Source: Limisphaerales bacterium
GTDB taxonomy: Bacteria > Verrucomicrobiota > Verrucomicrobiia > Limisphaerales > JAKEEH01
NCBI GenBank assembly: GCA_022616725.1
Contig: JAKEEH010000053.1
Location: 1 to 38,866, forward strand
DNA length: 38,866 nucleotides
Reading direction: 5' to 3'
Part shown: positions 7,392-18,100 of the stretch, piece after piece
Layout of the letters: each line of letters starts with the position of its first letter
Numbering within the stretch: position 1 is the first letter of the stretch
Made by a program: the position numbers and the translations under genes
The notes under the pieces: generated by a model
What the model was told of the DNA's origin: nothing
The model's input: only the letters and a program-made list of their open reading frames with translations
Database searches by the model: none

Positions 7392-9833
7392 ATGGATGCA
7401 AATGGTCTGAAATTCTGGATGCTCGCTAATGAGCGCGATTGGCGCGACGCCGAAGCTGTGCAATACGACGCCAAACGCAGAGTTTTGCGACTGGCGAGCG
7501 AACGAACGCTGCCGCCGGTGCCGGAAAGCGGCATCCAGGCCAGATCGTTGCTCGAAACGGTTCCGCAGACGCGTGACGCCTTCGGCACGCGCGCTTATTA
7601 CGATCCGGTCGAAAAGGCCGTATTGGCCGCCGGCGCGCTGCCGGGAGCGGTAAAGATCCACACGCCCGCCGGGGGATTGATCCCATCAGACCTGGCGATG
7701 GGCCACGACGGAGTTCTTTACATCGCCTTCGAGCAGGCGCGACAAATCCTGCTGCTCGATCAACGAGACCGTTGGGATGCCTTTGTGTTACCGACGGCCG
7801 ATTTCGCGCCGTGGCGGTTGGCCGCGGCACCGGAGGATGGCGTCTGGGCGCTCGATCGAATCAATCGCACATTGGCGCGCGTCAAAGGGCAATCGCTGCC
7901 ACGCAACTCGTTCGGCGAATTCACCGCGGACACTTTCAGGCCGTGCGAGGAGAATGCCGACCCGCCGCGCCTGAACCGCTACGGGAGAGCCGTCTGGCCG
8001 CAGCCGGAGCAAGCGGTAGCGATTGCCTGCAATTTACAGGGCCGCGTGGCGCTGTTGACCTGGTCCACCGATGCCGAGCTAAACCAGTCAGCGACAGTGC
8101 GTTGCCTGGGAGCAACAGGGGAATTCGAGCCGCCGATCCAGTTGCAGGGCGCAAGTTTCCCGTACAGCCTGGCCTGGGTTTCAGATGAACGGATCGCCAC
8201 CCTTCTGACGGGATTGGAGTCGGAAGCGCCGGTCTATGATGTCAGCGACCCGTCGCCACGCGGCTCGGCAACCAGGCCTGTCGGCGACATCTATCCGTTG
8301 CGTGATTACCGGAGCAGCGATGGGCCGTTCCTCCACGGCCTCGATTTGCCGCCGCATTATCCGGTGACAAGCGGTTCGGCGCCGCTGCACGCGCTCTCGC
8401 TTCCGTCTTTTGCCAGGAACGGCGAAACGAGCGGGACAACGCCCTTCGACAGCGGGAGCGACGAGACCGCGTGGCACCGTCTCTATCTCGAAGCCTCGAT
8501 TCCGCCTCGCTGCGGCGTCGTCGTGTGGCTGGCGACAAGCCCGCATCCCGGGACCCCGCCGCAACCCGAAGACTGGTGTGAGCATCTTTTCGGCGAGTCC
8601 TTCGCGCGAACGGGCGAATCGAACCTGCCGCGCGGTGCGTGGATGGCGGACGCGTCAGAATTGCCATTTCACCAGGGGCTGCTGCCCTGCGAGCGCCAGC
8701 GCAACCGCGCGGGGCTGTTCACGGCGCTCATCCAACGCGCGCGACAGCGTGTCAAGACGTTGCGTGGACGCTACCTGTGGGTGCGCGCGGAACTGTTCGG
8801 CGATGGGCGCACGACGCCGGAACTGGCAGCGCTGCGCGCTTACGGCTCGCGATTCTCTTATGTCAGCCACTATCTGCCGGAGATCTATCACGAAGACGCA
8901 TTCGGACCCGACGCGGACCGGAAGCTCGAAGTTAATCCGACAACCGGGAGGTACGAACCGGGCACGCGTGCCGATTTCCTCGAACGGTTCGTCAACAATT
9001 TCGAGAGCGTGCTGACGCCGCTCGAAGACCGCATCGCCAATGCTCACCTGCTGACCGACCCTGAAACAGCGCCGGAGGAATCGCTCGAATGGCTGGCCAG
9101 TTGGATCGGGATGACATTCGATCCGGCCTACCCGGCGGCGAGCCGGCGAAGATTGTTGAAGGAAGCCGCCCGTCTCTATCGCACGCACGGCACTCTTGAG
9201 GGGATGAAGCTCGCGCTCGACATCGCAACCGGTGGTGCGGTAGTCGGCGGCGAGATCATCGTGCTCGAAGATTTCCGGCTTCGCCGCGTGTTGGCGACAA
9301 TTCTGGGCGCCGATCTCGCAGATGAAAATGACCCGCTGCTGGGCGGGATCGCGATCAGCGGTAATTCGTTTGTTGGCGACACGCTGGTGCTCGGCGACGA
9401 ATCCAGAAAAAAGTTCCTGGCCCTCTTCAACATCGAGTCGCTCGATACCGGTAATATCCCGCGCACACAGCGAAGACGTGAGGAGGCGGCCATCTCCGCC
9501 TTCTTCGACAGTCTGGCGCATCGCGTTACGGTGCTGGTCCATGAGGAGGTTGAACCGCAAAACCTGGGATTAATCCGCCGCGTTGTCGAGCTGGAGACAC
9601 CGGCGCATGTCCTGGCGCGTGTCGAGACAGCCAGCTATCCGCTGCTGGTCGGTATCGCGTCGCTCGTCGGCGTGGACACCTATCTCAGACAGCGCCCCGA
9701 ACCGCGTCCGGTACGCATCGGCCGCAGCCTGATCGGCAGGCGCGATTTTCTGCTCCATCCGCCGAGCCTCGATCCGAGGCTTAAGGGCGGACTCAGGACC
9801 GGCACACAGACGGTCTCCGATACAGAAGCTTGA
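7392..9833 (+). CDS. gpI-like phage tail protein (TIGR02242-type, Afp12-like) with beta-propeller-like N-terminus
   Basis: 813 aa. The ATG at 7392 follows the J stop by one base; the frame is open further upstream but only inside gene J. The C-terminal third contains the tail-protein-I domain at about residues 486-640: SRFSYVSHYLPEIYHEDAFG, a FLERFVNNFESVLTPLEDRI helix and SLEWLASWIGMTFDP with an RLYRTHGTLEGMK helix. This matches baseplate wedge proteins that pair with gpJ. Residues of about 85-200 read like propeller blades (SDLAMGHDGVLYIAFEQARQ, then LAAAPEDGVWALDRINRTLA), suggesting an NHL/SMP-30-like fold. Such a beta-propeller could decorate the baseplate rim or contact a target. The propeller call is pattern-based and less certain than the tail domain. 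Confidence 0.88.
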   Translation: MDANGLKFWMLANERDWRDAEAVQYDAKRRVLRLASERTLPPVPESGIQARSLLETVPQTRDAFGTRAYYDPVEKAVLAAGALPGAVKIHTPAGGLIPSDLAMGHDGVLYIAFEQARQILLLDQRDRWDAFVLPTADFAPWRLAAAPEDGVWALDRINRTLARVKGQSLPRNSFGEFTADTFRPCEENADPPRLNRYGRAVWPQPEQAVAIACNLQGRVALLTWSTDAELNQSATVRCLGATGEFEPPIQLQGASFPYSLAWVSDERIATLLTGLESEAPVYDVSDPSPRGSATRPVGDIYPLRDYRSSDGPFLHGLDLPPHYPVTSGSAPLHALSLPSFARNGETSGTTPFDSGSDETAWHRLYLEASIPPRCGVVVWLATSPHPGTPPQPEDWCEHLFGESFARTGESNLPRGAWMADASELPFHQGLLPCERQRNRAGLFTALIQRARQRVKTLRGRYLWVRAELFGDGRTTPELAALRAYGSRFSYVSHYLPEIYHEDAFGPDADRKLEVNPTTGRYEPGTRADFLERFVNNFESVLTPLEDRIANAHLLTDPETAPEESLEWLASWIGMTFDPAYPAASRRRLLKEAARLYRTHGTLEGMKLALDIATGGAVVGGEIIVLEDFRLRRVLATILGADLADENDPLLGGIAISGNSFVGDTLVLGDESRKKFLALFNIESLDTGNIPRTQRRREEAAISAFFDSLAHRVTVLVHEEVEPQNLGLIRRVVELETPAHVLARVETASYPLLVGIASLVGVDTYLRQRPEPRPVRIGRSLIGRRDFLLHPPSLDPRLKGGLRTGTQTVSDTEA

Positions 9834-9843
9834 GGTACCTGCA

Positions 9844-12800
9844 ATGAGCACACGCAATGACCCGTTACTGGAACGCCAGCTTCCCGACCGGCTTTTTTAC
9901 GCCACGGGGATGCTGCTCGATCAGCGCGATTTCGAGGATGAGCAGACCTATCACCGCAATCGGCTCGCGCGCGCTCTCGCTTACCTGCACGGCAGTGGCA
10001 CGGCGGCCGGGTTGCGTGTTAGTTGGGCGCCGCCGATTGCGGCGGGCTCGGATCCGCAATTTCCCGAAGGACGTGAGGGCGAGCTGGAATTGACGGCGGG
10101 ACTGGCCATCGATCGGTTGGGCAGGCTGATCGAAGTGCCGCGCCGCGCCTGCATCCGGCTTAAACGCTGGTTTGACGAGCAGGAGATTGACAGGCTGGTC
10201 GCGGGACTGCACAGCGGGTTTTACAACGGGGTGGTGGTCGATCTGTTCATCCGTTTCGTTGCCTGCGAGCGTGGCAAGACGCCGGCCTTCGCCAGTGGGC
10301 CTTTCGACGCGACCAATGCCGCCGTGCCTTCCCGCGTGCGCGATGCATACGAATTGAAGCTCTTCATTCGCCCGGAATCCGACGCCTCGCCCGTGTTGCT
10401 CGGCTTGAATCCGGCTGAGGCCTTGCGGGGCTCGGGAGCGTTCCAGTTGACGCTCAACGGATTGAACTTCGTTAACGGCTCGATCGTGCGCTGGAACGGC
10501 GTGGATCGCCTGACGACCTTCGCCAGCGCGACGCAGCTTGTCGCTCAAATTCCGGCGGCAGACCTGGACAATTCGGGCACGGCGCAGGTCACGGTCTTCA
10601 ATCCCGAGCCCGGCGGCGAATCGAACGCGCTGAGCTTCAACATCACGGAGCCGAATCCGGTTCCCGTCCTGAGCAATCTGAATCCGAATGCGGTGATGAT
10701 GGGCGGCCCTCCCTTCACGCTGATCGTCAGCGGATCGAACTTCGTCAACGACTCGGTCGTGCGCTGGAACGGCAACCCGCGACTCACGACTTTCGTGAGT
10801 GCAACGCAACTTGTCGCACAGGTTCCGGCGGCGGACCTGGTCAATGCGGGCACGGCGCAGATTTCGGTCTTCAGTCCCGCGCCCGGCGGCGGCGCATCGA
10901 ATGCGGTTGCGCTGACGATCGTGCAGCCCAACCCCGCGCCCACGCTCACTGCCATAAATCCGAATTCGGTGTTGACGGGCAACCCTGCCTTCACGTTAAC
11001 GGTCAATGGGACAGGTTTTATCAACGGTGCAGTAGTTCGCTGGAACGGCAATCCGCGCCCGACGACCTTCGTTAGTGCAACGCAACTGACCGCGCAGATT
11101 CCGGCGGCGGACCTGGCCAATGCGGGCACGGCGCAGGTCACTGTCTTCAATCCCGCGCCCGGTGGCGGCGCATCGAACGCGGTAGTGCTGACGGTTGTGC
11201 AGCCCAACCCTCTGCCAACGCTTACCGCCTTGACTCCGAATGAGGGGACGGCGGGCAGCCCCGCATTCACATTGACGGTTAACGGGACAGGCTTCGTCAA
11301 CACCTCGGTCGTACGCTGGAATGGCAACCCGCGCCCGACGATTTTCGTAAGCCCGATGCTGCTGACCGTGCAGATTCCGGCGGCGGAGCTGGCCAACACG
11401 GGCACAGCGCAGGTCACAGTCTTCAATCCCCTGCCCGGCGGCGGCGTGTCAGGTGCGTCCATCTTTACCATCCACCAAGTCAATCCCTCGCCCACGCTCG
11501 GCAACTTGAATCCGAATGCGGTGGCGGCAGGCAGTCCGGCCTTCTCACTGACGGTTAACGGGACAGGCTTCGTCAACGACGCAGTCGTGCGCTGGAACGG
11601 CGCGGATCGCCCAACGACCTTTGTCAGCACGACACAATTGGTCGCTCAGATTTCAGCGGCCGACCTGGTCAACGCGGGCACGGCGCAAGTCACCGTCTTC
11701 AATCCCGCACCCGGCGGCGGCGCATCGAATGTGCTGAGTTTCAGCATCACACAAATAAATCCCGTTCCCACACTGGCCAATGCCAGTCCCCCGACGATTA
11801 CGGCGGGCGGCCCGACATTCACGCTGACGGTCAACGGAGTGAATTTCGTCAACGGCGCGGTCGTGCGATGGAATGGCACGATTCGCACCACGGCTTTTGT
11901 CAGCAGTTTGCAATTGACAGCGCAGATTTCGTCGGCGGATATTGCCAATGCGGGCACTGCGCAAATTACAGTCCTCAACCCCGCACCCGGTGGCGGCACA
12001 TCGAGCGCGCTTGTGCTAACGATCGCGCAGCCCAACCCCACGCCCGCGCTTACCAGTCTGGCGCCGAATGTGACGGCGGCGGGTGGCCCGGCTTTCACTT
12101 TGACGGTCAACGGAACGAGCTTTGTCAGAGGTGCCGTCGTCCGCTGGAACGGCGCGAATCGCCAGACGACATTCATCAGCGCGACGCAACTGACCGCGCA
12201 AATTCCGGCGACGGACCTGGCCAATGTGGGCGTGGCGCAGGTCTCCGTCTTCAATCCCACGCCCGGGGGCGGCGCATCGAACGTGGCCGCGCTGACGATC
12301 GCGCAGCCCAACCCCACGCCCAAGCTTAGCGGCTCGACTCCGAATGTGGCAACGGCAGGTAGCCCAGCCTTCTCGCTGACGGTCAACGGAACGGGGTTTG
12401 TCAAGGGCGCAATCGTGCGCTGGAATGGCGGGGATCGCCCGACGACTTTTGTGAACGAATCGCAACTAACCGCGCAGATTCCCGCGGTGGACCTTGCCAG
12501 CGAGGGCGCGGCCTCCATTACGGTCTTCAATCCCGCGCCTGGCGGCGGCGTATCCAATGCCGTCAACCTTGCGATTACGAAGGTCAATAACCCCCCCACG
12601 CTTAGCGGTTTGAATCCGATTTCAAGGCCTGTGGACAGCCCAAGCTTCAATCTGGCGGTAAAAGGGACGGGCTTCGTCAGAGGCGCGGTCGTGCTCTGGA
12701 ACGGCGAGGATCGCCCGACGGATTTCGTCAGTGCGACGCAACTTGTCGCGCAAATTCCGGCGACAGACCTTGAAAACTTGGGCAGAGTACTGGTTTCGGT

Positions 12801-13272
12801 CTTAAATCCGAATGGTGGCTTGTCCAACTCGCTCGGTTTTACAGTCACCCGCCCCATCGACCCGCTCCGTCCAAGATTCGGACGGGATAGCATGCGTATG
12901 GAAGTGGACGTGACGGACCATTTACCTCTGCAACAGCGGCTGCCGGTCAATCCCTGGCCCGACCTGGCCGCGATCACCGATCCCGATCCGCAAGTGGCGG
13001 CGCGCAAACGCCGCGAAGCCTTGCGCGAAGCGATCTTCAACGCGTGGGCCGAAGAGAGCGAGACCGGCCGCGGGAGCAAACTCCTGGAACTTGCCGAACA
13101 CCTGCGCGGCCAGGACCCGACATTCCTCTTTCTGGCACGGCTCGTCATCCCTGCCGCGCCCGCCGGCGCCAACCAGCGGCCGGTCTGGAACGGACAGCAG
13201 GTCGAGGTGCAGGACGAGCATCGTCTGTTTGTCTACACGCCCAGCGCTCTGGCGCGAGCGATCGGTCTGTGA
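9844..13272 (+). CDS. Large tail protein with nine IPT/TIG repeats (candidate fibre or adhesin)
   Basis: 1142 aa, starting 10 bp after the gpI stop. Residues 15-108 form a domain also found in the next two genes (LPDRLFYATGMLLDQRDFED, then a GSGTAAGLRV motif). Residues of about 183-1003 are nine tandem Ig-like IPT/TIG repeats of about 91 aa. Each has an NPxPxL opening, a FTLTVNGTGFVxGAVVRWNG strand pair and a TQLTAQIPAADL turn. Residues 1004-1142 form a separate alpha-helical C-terminal domain. IPT/TIG arrays build elongated extracellular rods, so this is probably a fibre, spacer or surface-binding component of the injection particle. No signal peptide is seen, consistent with assembly in the cytoplasm. 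The exact counterpart in Afp (Afp13 fibre) cannot be claimed from sequence similarity. Confidence 0.85.
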   Translation: MSTRNDPLLERQLPDRLFYATGMLLDQRDFEDEQTYHRNRLARALAYLHGSGTAAGLRVSWAPPIAAGSDPQFPEGREGELELTAGLAIDRLGRLIEVPRRACIRLKRWFDEQEIDRLVAGLHSGFYNGVVVDLFIRFVACERGKTPAFASGPFDATNAAVPSRVRDAYELKLFIRPESDASPVLLGLNPAEALRGSGAFQLTLNGLNFVNGSIVRWNGVDRLTTFASATQLVAQIPAADLDNSGTAQVTVFNPEPGGESNALSFNITEPNPVPVLSNLNPNAVMMGGPPFTLIVSGSNFVNDSVVRWNGNPRLTTFVSATQLVAQVPAADLVNAGTAQISVFSPAPGGGASNAVALTIVQPNPAPTLTAINPNSVLTGNPAFTLTVNGTGFINGAVVRWNGNPRPTTFVSATQLTAQIPAADLANAGTAQVTVFNPAPGGGASNAVVLTVVQPNPLPTLTALTPNEGTAGSPAFTLTVNGTGFVNTSVVRWNGNPRPTIFVSPMLLTVQIPAAELANTGTAQVTVFNPLPGGGVSGASIFTIHQVNPSPTLGNLNPNAVAAGSPAFSLTVNGTGFVNDAVVRWNGADRPTTFVSTTQLVAQISAADLVNAGTAQVTVFNPAPGGGASNVLSFSITQINPVPTLANASPPTITAGGPTFTLTVNGVNFVNGAVVRWNGTIRTTAFVSSLQLTAQISSADIANAGTAQITVLNPAPGGGTSSALVLTIAQPNPTPALTSLAPNVTAAGGPAFTLTVNGTSFVRGAVVRWNGANRQTTFISATQLTAQIPATDLANVGVAQVSVFNPTPGGGASNVAALTIAQPNPTPKLSGSTPNVATAGSPAFSLTVNGTGFVKGAIVRWNGGDRPTTFVNESQLTAQIPAVDLASEGAASITVFNPAPGGGVSNAVNLAITKVNNPPTLSGLNPISRPVDSPSFNLAVKGTGFVRGAVVLWNGEDRPTDFVSATQLVAQIPATDLENLGRVLVSVLNPNGGLSNSLGFTVTRPIDPLRPRFGRDSMRMEVDVTDHLPLQQRLPVNPWPDLAAITDPDPQVAARKRREALREAIFNAWAEESETGRGSKLLELAEHLRGQDPTFLFLARLVIPAAPAGANQRPVWNGQQVEVQDEHRLFVYTPSALARAIGL
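10387..12850 (+). repeat. Nine tandem ~275-bp IPT/TIG-coding repeats
   Basis: Nine coding units of about 270-280 bp with strong DNA-level similarity, for example CGCTGGAACGGC and ATTCCGGCGGCGGACCTG recurring at the same phase. The units are clearly diverged from one another, the last being the most different. Such an array can expand or contract by homologous recombination without leaving frame. Confidence 0.85.
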
Positions 13273-13291
13273 ACTGTTTTCGGAGGCGATT

Positions 13292-15154
13292 ATGTTTAAC
13301 TCAACACAAGGCTCCGCGCGAGAGCGGCTCAACAAGGACCAGGCCGAACTGCTGCGGCACAGAAGGGCGCTGATCATCAATGACAGTCGCATACTCTCGC
13401 AATTTTTCGACGGAAAATTTCTGACGGCAAATGACTTGACGCGCGAGCAGAACTATTTTCTCTCGCGCCAGGCCGATCTGGGACAGGCCAGCGGCGGCGG
13501 AATCGTCCACGGCCTGCTCGTCACAGAAGGAGCGACGGCAGGTTCCATCATCATCCACCCCGGCCATGGGATCACGGCGGCAGGCGAACTGGTTTTGCTG
13601 GACGAGGAACTCACGATCAACCTTGCCGACATCGCAAGCATCCAGCAGCTCAATGCGCGACTCGGTCTTTCACCCCTCCCGAGCGAGCCGCTGCGCACGC
13701 GATCGGGGCTATTCATCGTCGCCCTGCGCCCGATAGAGTTCACGGACAATCCCATCGCCTCCTATCCGACCTCGATCACCGGTACGCGCACGGTCGAAGA
13801 CAGCGATATTGTCGAGGCGGTCGTCGTGACCTTGATCCCATACGCCGATCGCGGCGGCAACGCGGATGCCGGCCAGCGTCGCGCGGCCGTCGCCCGCGAG
13901 CTATTCGTCGAGCGCGGCCGCCGCGGCGTTCCCGAAAATGCGCTGCCGCTGGCTATGATCGCGCTCGAAAGACGCTTCGTGCGCTGGATTGATCCATATC
14001 TGGTGCGACGCGAAGCCGGCGCAGTGCATACCAACTTCTTCGGAGTCGGCCAGGCGCCGCGCGCCTTGCGCGAGGCCCACCTGATCCAATACCAGCAGCA
14101 TTTGCGCGATGTGTTGGAAGAGCGCGGCGAGAACGCGCGCATCACGGCGGCGGAACACTTCCGCGCCCTGCCGCCCGCGGGCCCGATGCCCATCGGTTCG
14201 GTCAACCTCGATGATTTCACACAAAGTTATTTTCCGGTCGAGATGGACGTTCAATTAACCGTCGTACCATCGGATGAGCTGGCCGCGGTCATCGAAGAGA
14301 GCCTGGCGCTGCCGCCGATCGACCTGACATTAGGCGGCGACGAGCATGAAACGACTTCCGTGCTGGCGCTGTTGCCGGTCGAACGGCGCGACTGGCAGGC
14401 AATCCGCACCTCGCTCAGTCCGGTCGTAAGGCAACTCAGACCGGTCGTGCCCGGACTGGTCGCGATCCGCAAGCCGATCCAGGCATTGCAACTGCTCAAG
14501 CCCGTGGGGTTTATTCCGGTGGCCAATCCGGGCGCCATCGTTGATCAAAACTGGCGGAACGCCTTCGGTCACGTCGTCTCACTGCTCGACGGTTTCAGGA
14601 CGCTGTGGTATGTGCGTCGCCGCAATACCGAAATCACCTCTCCATTCGCCGGCGTCACCGTTATCCCTCGGGACGATGAGGGGAATGAACGGGACCTGAA
14701 CGACCGGATGAAGGATTTCGGATTGCAGCCGTCACTGACGCGCCTCCGGTCGCGAGCCACCGCCGAAGCGGGCGCGGGGATTGTCGCCTTGCTCTCGTCC
14801 TCGAAGCTTGTTCCTTCGCGGCTGCTGCTGGCGGGCGCGCTGGAAGAACTTGGCGAGGAAAAGACGCTCGATCAGAGCGCAGTGCTTCGTGTGGCTAACC
14901 GCTTTGATCATCCGAAACTGGGCGAGGGCATGCGCCGCCTGGAAGAGGCACTGCCCGCGCTCAAGAAAGATTCTCCACTGACCAAACGCCTGGCTGGGAT
15001 CGGCAACCTGCCGGAATTGGATCGTCTGGCCCGGCTGTTGCCGGACGATGAACTGCGGGAACTGGCCAAACAGATCGAGGCGGCGGCCAAAGAGAAGAGC
15101 GCGACGAAACTGAAACGGCTGCTTGAACGCAGGATCGGGGAGATGCCCTCATGA
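13292..15154 (+). CDS. eCIS tail protein sharing the N-terminal domain of its neighbours
   Basis: 620 aa. CGGAGG at 13281-13286 supports the ATG at 13292, 19 bp after the IPT/TIG gene. Residues 38-112 (QFFDGKFLTANDLTREQNYF, then GGGIVHGLLV and a GITAAGELVLL strand) align by eye with the start of both flanking genes. The middle part is mixed. The C-terminal 140 residues are helical and charged (ELGEEKTLDQSAVLRVANRF and following, ending RLLERRIGEMPS). No catalytic motif is visible. I do not recognise a named family; position and the shared domain indicate a structural particle protein, perhaps part of a peripheral baseplate or fibre assembly. Its stop overlaps the next ATG (ATGA). Confidence 0.75.
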   Translation: MFNSTQGSARERLNKDQAELLRHRRALIINDSRILSQFFDGKFLTANDLTREQNYFLSRQADLGQASGGGIVHGLLVTEGATAGSIIIHPGHGITAAGELVLLDEELTINLADIASIQQLNARLGLSPLPSEPLRTRSGLFIVALRPIEFTDNPIASYPTSITGTRTVEDSDIVEAVVVTLIPYADRGGNADAGQRRAAVARELFVERGRRGVPENALPLAMIALERRFVRWIDPYLVRREAGAVHTNFFGVGQAPRALREAHLIQYQQHLRDVLEERGENARITAAEHFRALPPAGPMPIGSVNLDDFTQSYFPVEMDVQLTVVPSDELAAVIEESLALPPIDLTLGGDEHETTSVLALLPVERRDWQAIRTSLSPVVRQLRPVVPGLVAIRKPIQALQLLKPVGFIPVANPGAIVDQNWRNAFGHVVSLLDGFRTLWYVRRRNTEITSPFAGVTVIPRDDEGNERDLNDRMKDFGLQPSLTRLRSRATAEAGAGIVALLSSSKLVPSRLLLAGALEELGEEKTLDQSAVLRVANRFDHPKLGEGMRRLEEALPALKKDSPLTKRLAGIGNLPELDRLARLLPDDELRELAKQIEAAAKEKSATKLKRLLERRIGEMPS

Positions 15155-18100
15155 ATATCAAGTCGAAATTCAAACCGCTGCCGGGCGAGCGCGCGGCAGC
15201 CGTCTTTCCGCCGATGGTCCCGTTCGGTGAGCGGAGATGGCATCGGCGATTGAACCTGTATCAGGGCCGCGCGCTGACTGATGTCGCGCTGCAAACCGAG
15301 CAGGACGGGCGCGCCGGTCGCCTGGCCACCAGTGGACAGATGCTCTCGCCCGGCGTGATCACCGGCCTGGAGGCGGGCGTCGAGGTCAAAGTTGTGGGCG
15401 ACCTCCAGATAGAAGTTTGGGTTCACATCGCGCAGGGAATGGCGCTGACAGCGAGCGGGGAAGATGTCGTAGTGCCAAAACCGATCGAAGTCAAACTGGA
15501 CGATCTACCGCTCGTTCCAACCCCGGCGTTGCTCGCACGGTTGAACGTGGCCAACCTGAAGCTTGCGGACAATTCGCTGGGCGCGCTTCGCAGTAGGCTG
15601 GATTTTCCGGTTGCGGCCGTGCTGGTGCTGCAACCGGTGGCGGCGGAATTGATCGGCAATTTCGATCCGGATGACCCCTGTGAGATAGACCCGAACAACG
15701 ACGCCTTCAGTGACAAACAGACCGCCGATGGTTGTCTGCCCGCGCTCTATCTCTGGCCTGGCGATTGGCGACAGCTTCCCGCGCCCGGCACTGCCTGGCG
15801 CAATCGCATCGCTTACACGATCTTCAACGCCGAACTGGCCAATGGGCCGGACGACTTTCTGCCCTGGGAAGAGGCGGGTGCTGCACTTCTGCTGATCGCG
15901 TTAGGCAGTGCCGGCAGGCCAAGTTTTGTTGATCGCTATTCCGTCGTGCGCGCCGGAGGCAGACCCAAACGCCGAAGCTTGCTGGTCGAGAAATCCGGCA
16001 GCCCGTTTCTTTGGCAGGCGCGTATCCAACAGTTCGCTGAACAGATGGCCGAGATGGCATCGAATAACACGCCGGTTAACATGATGACGGCGGACTTCTC
16101 ATTTCTGCCGCCTTTCGGCCTCTTACCGAAACGTGCCGTCCCGATCGTGCGCCGTCCTCCCAATCAGGTTCCGGCCGAGCCCCCGCCCAACTTTTTCCCC
16201 GCGCCCTTCATCGTCGAGGCCACGCCGATCCCGGTCGAAGAGCTTGACGCGGCTTTGGCGCCAGCGGCGTCGCTGATTCCCTTCGATATGGGCGCCGCCA
16301 GCCGCGTTTCAGGCGCGACTGAAACCGTGCGATTGCTCGTGCCCGTGCCACAGACCGTCTTCGATCCGAAATTGCTGGTCATCGAATCGATCTCGCAAGA
16401 GTTCCTCAACGAATTGAACCGCCTGATCAGAGTGCGCGGCCAATGGCTGCAACGACGCGCGGTGGTGCGCGAGAAAGCTCGCGCACTCTACCTCAGTATC
16501 ACCGGTAGCCCGCTCGTTTTCCCCTCACCCGATCCTGAGGCGATCGACGCGGATGAAAGCCCGGAGACCGCGCCGCTCGATCCGGCCGAAGAGCCTTTCG
16601 GGGTCGCCGGCGGGGGGCAGGATGTGACCTTGAGCGAGGTGCAAGCCTTCAAGGCGAAATACACCAAACCGGACGCCTTCGAAAACATCGAGATCGTAAA
16701 CTTCGACATGGACAAACTCGATCAACCGCTCAAATCCGGACTGAACATTACCAAAGGAGGATTGGAGGATTTCATCGATCAGCTCCAGCGCAAGGTCAAA
16801 TACGTCGAGGACAGGATCGACATCAGCTTCACGCGGACGCAGACAGACATTTACCGTATCCGCCAGATCGTGCTCGGTTCGGAAGCCGCGACGAAACTGG
16901 CCACCTCGCCAACGCTGGCCGCGATCGCGCAGGGGCAAACAGCCATTGCCACCCGTGATGACATCGAGAAATACGTCGCGCGTTCCAAGACGCAGATCAA
17001 GTTCGGCATTCCCCCTACACCGGCTGGGGGTGGACCGAGAATCGTTGGCGCAGTGATTGCGCCGGATTTGCAACGCCAGGCCGATTTTGCCGCCGAAATG
17101 AGAGATGTCTCTTCCACTCGCGAGCCGCGAGCGGACGTGAGTGCAAGGCCTGGCGGCCTCGGCAACCTCGGCACCATCGGTTCTGTCGGCAATATCGGCG
17201 GCATCGCCAGACCAGGCCTGTTGACCCCGGGTGGCACGAGTGTGAAACCAACGCTCCCCGTCGGCGATCTCATCGCCACTCCGACATTGCCCGGCGTGGT
17301 CGCGGGACAGGTCAAGGTGACGCCCCAAGACCTGTCTGAGCAGGCATCGATCGTCGGCAAACCGCTAGATTTCCGCACCGTGACGATCAGTGACCGGATC
17401 ACGCAACCGGCGGCGCCCGAATCCAAAGACTTCAGTGTGTCGAACAAACACGACGTGATCAAGAGTTTGCTAGAGCCGGCGGATAAGTCGTTGGTGATGC
17501 ATCTGGACGACATCGCCATTCCTGGTTTCCACACCTATAAAGCCGACGACAAGGTGGATACCGTGGATATCCTCTATTCCGCTTTCGATGAGAAGTCGGA
17601 GAAACCGTTGTTAGTGCAGAGGACCCGAAAGGTTCCCAAGGAAATCACGAAGACCTTCAAGCAAATCCATGATGAGAAGTTGCTCGACGGTATCTTGCAG
17701 GGACGTCACGACCTCGACCCCACCGACGGCGACGAGGGCGCGTTTTTCAGCGCAAGCGTGCGTGCGATCGATCACACGGTGGCGATCCTGCGGTTGATCG
17801 AAGGGCGCGTTAAATCCTACAAGACCTTCATCTCCGCCTGCGAGGAACTGCTTAGCAAACTGCGCAAATCTCTCGATCAGGTCAACGCGCGGTTACAGGT
17901 GATCGGCAACGAACTGGCTGAAGCGCGCCACGATGTGTCGGTCGCCCGCGCGCTGATCGCCGAAGAGGAGGCGCGCCTGGAGGCTATTAATGGACGCCGT
18001 GACGAGATTGTCGAGAAATATGTCACGTTCCTGGCCTTCTCCCGCGTGCGCGCCGCCGCCATTGCCACGAGCGCGCCGACGCGACCGCTCGACCCCGGCC

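Noticed and set aside
8655-9560. 301-codon minus-strand frame opposite the gpI-like gene
   Set aside because: The plus-strand frame encodes a recognisable conserved domain here; the antisense product looks like no protein family and lies inside an operon of the other orientation.
12591-12597. Seven-C run in the IPT/TIG gene as a further phase-variation tract
   Set aside because: Too short to be convincing, and it lies in the linker between repeats where prolines are expected.
10387-12850. CRISPR-like regular repetition
   Set aside because: Units are about 275 bp, diverged and in frame as protein repeats; there are no short identical repeats with unique spacers and no cas genes.
10545-13172. 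Two very long minus-strand open frames (361 and 508 codons) opposite the IPT/TIG gene
   Set aside because: They mirror the repeats of the plus-strand gene, have repetitive composition without a ribosome-binding site, and arise because the repeat codons contain no antisense stops.
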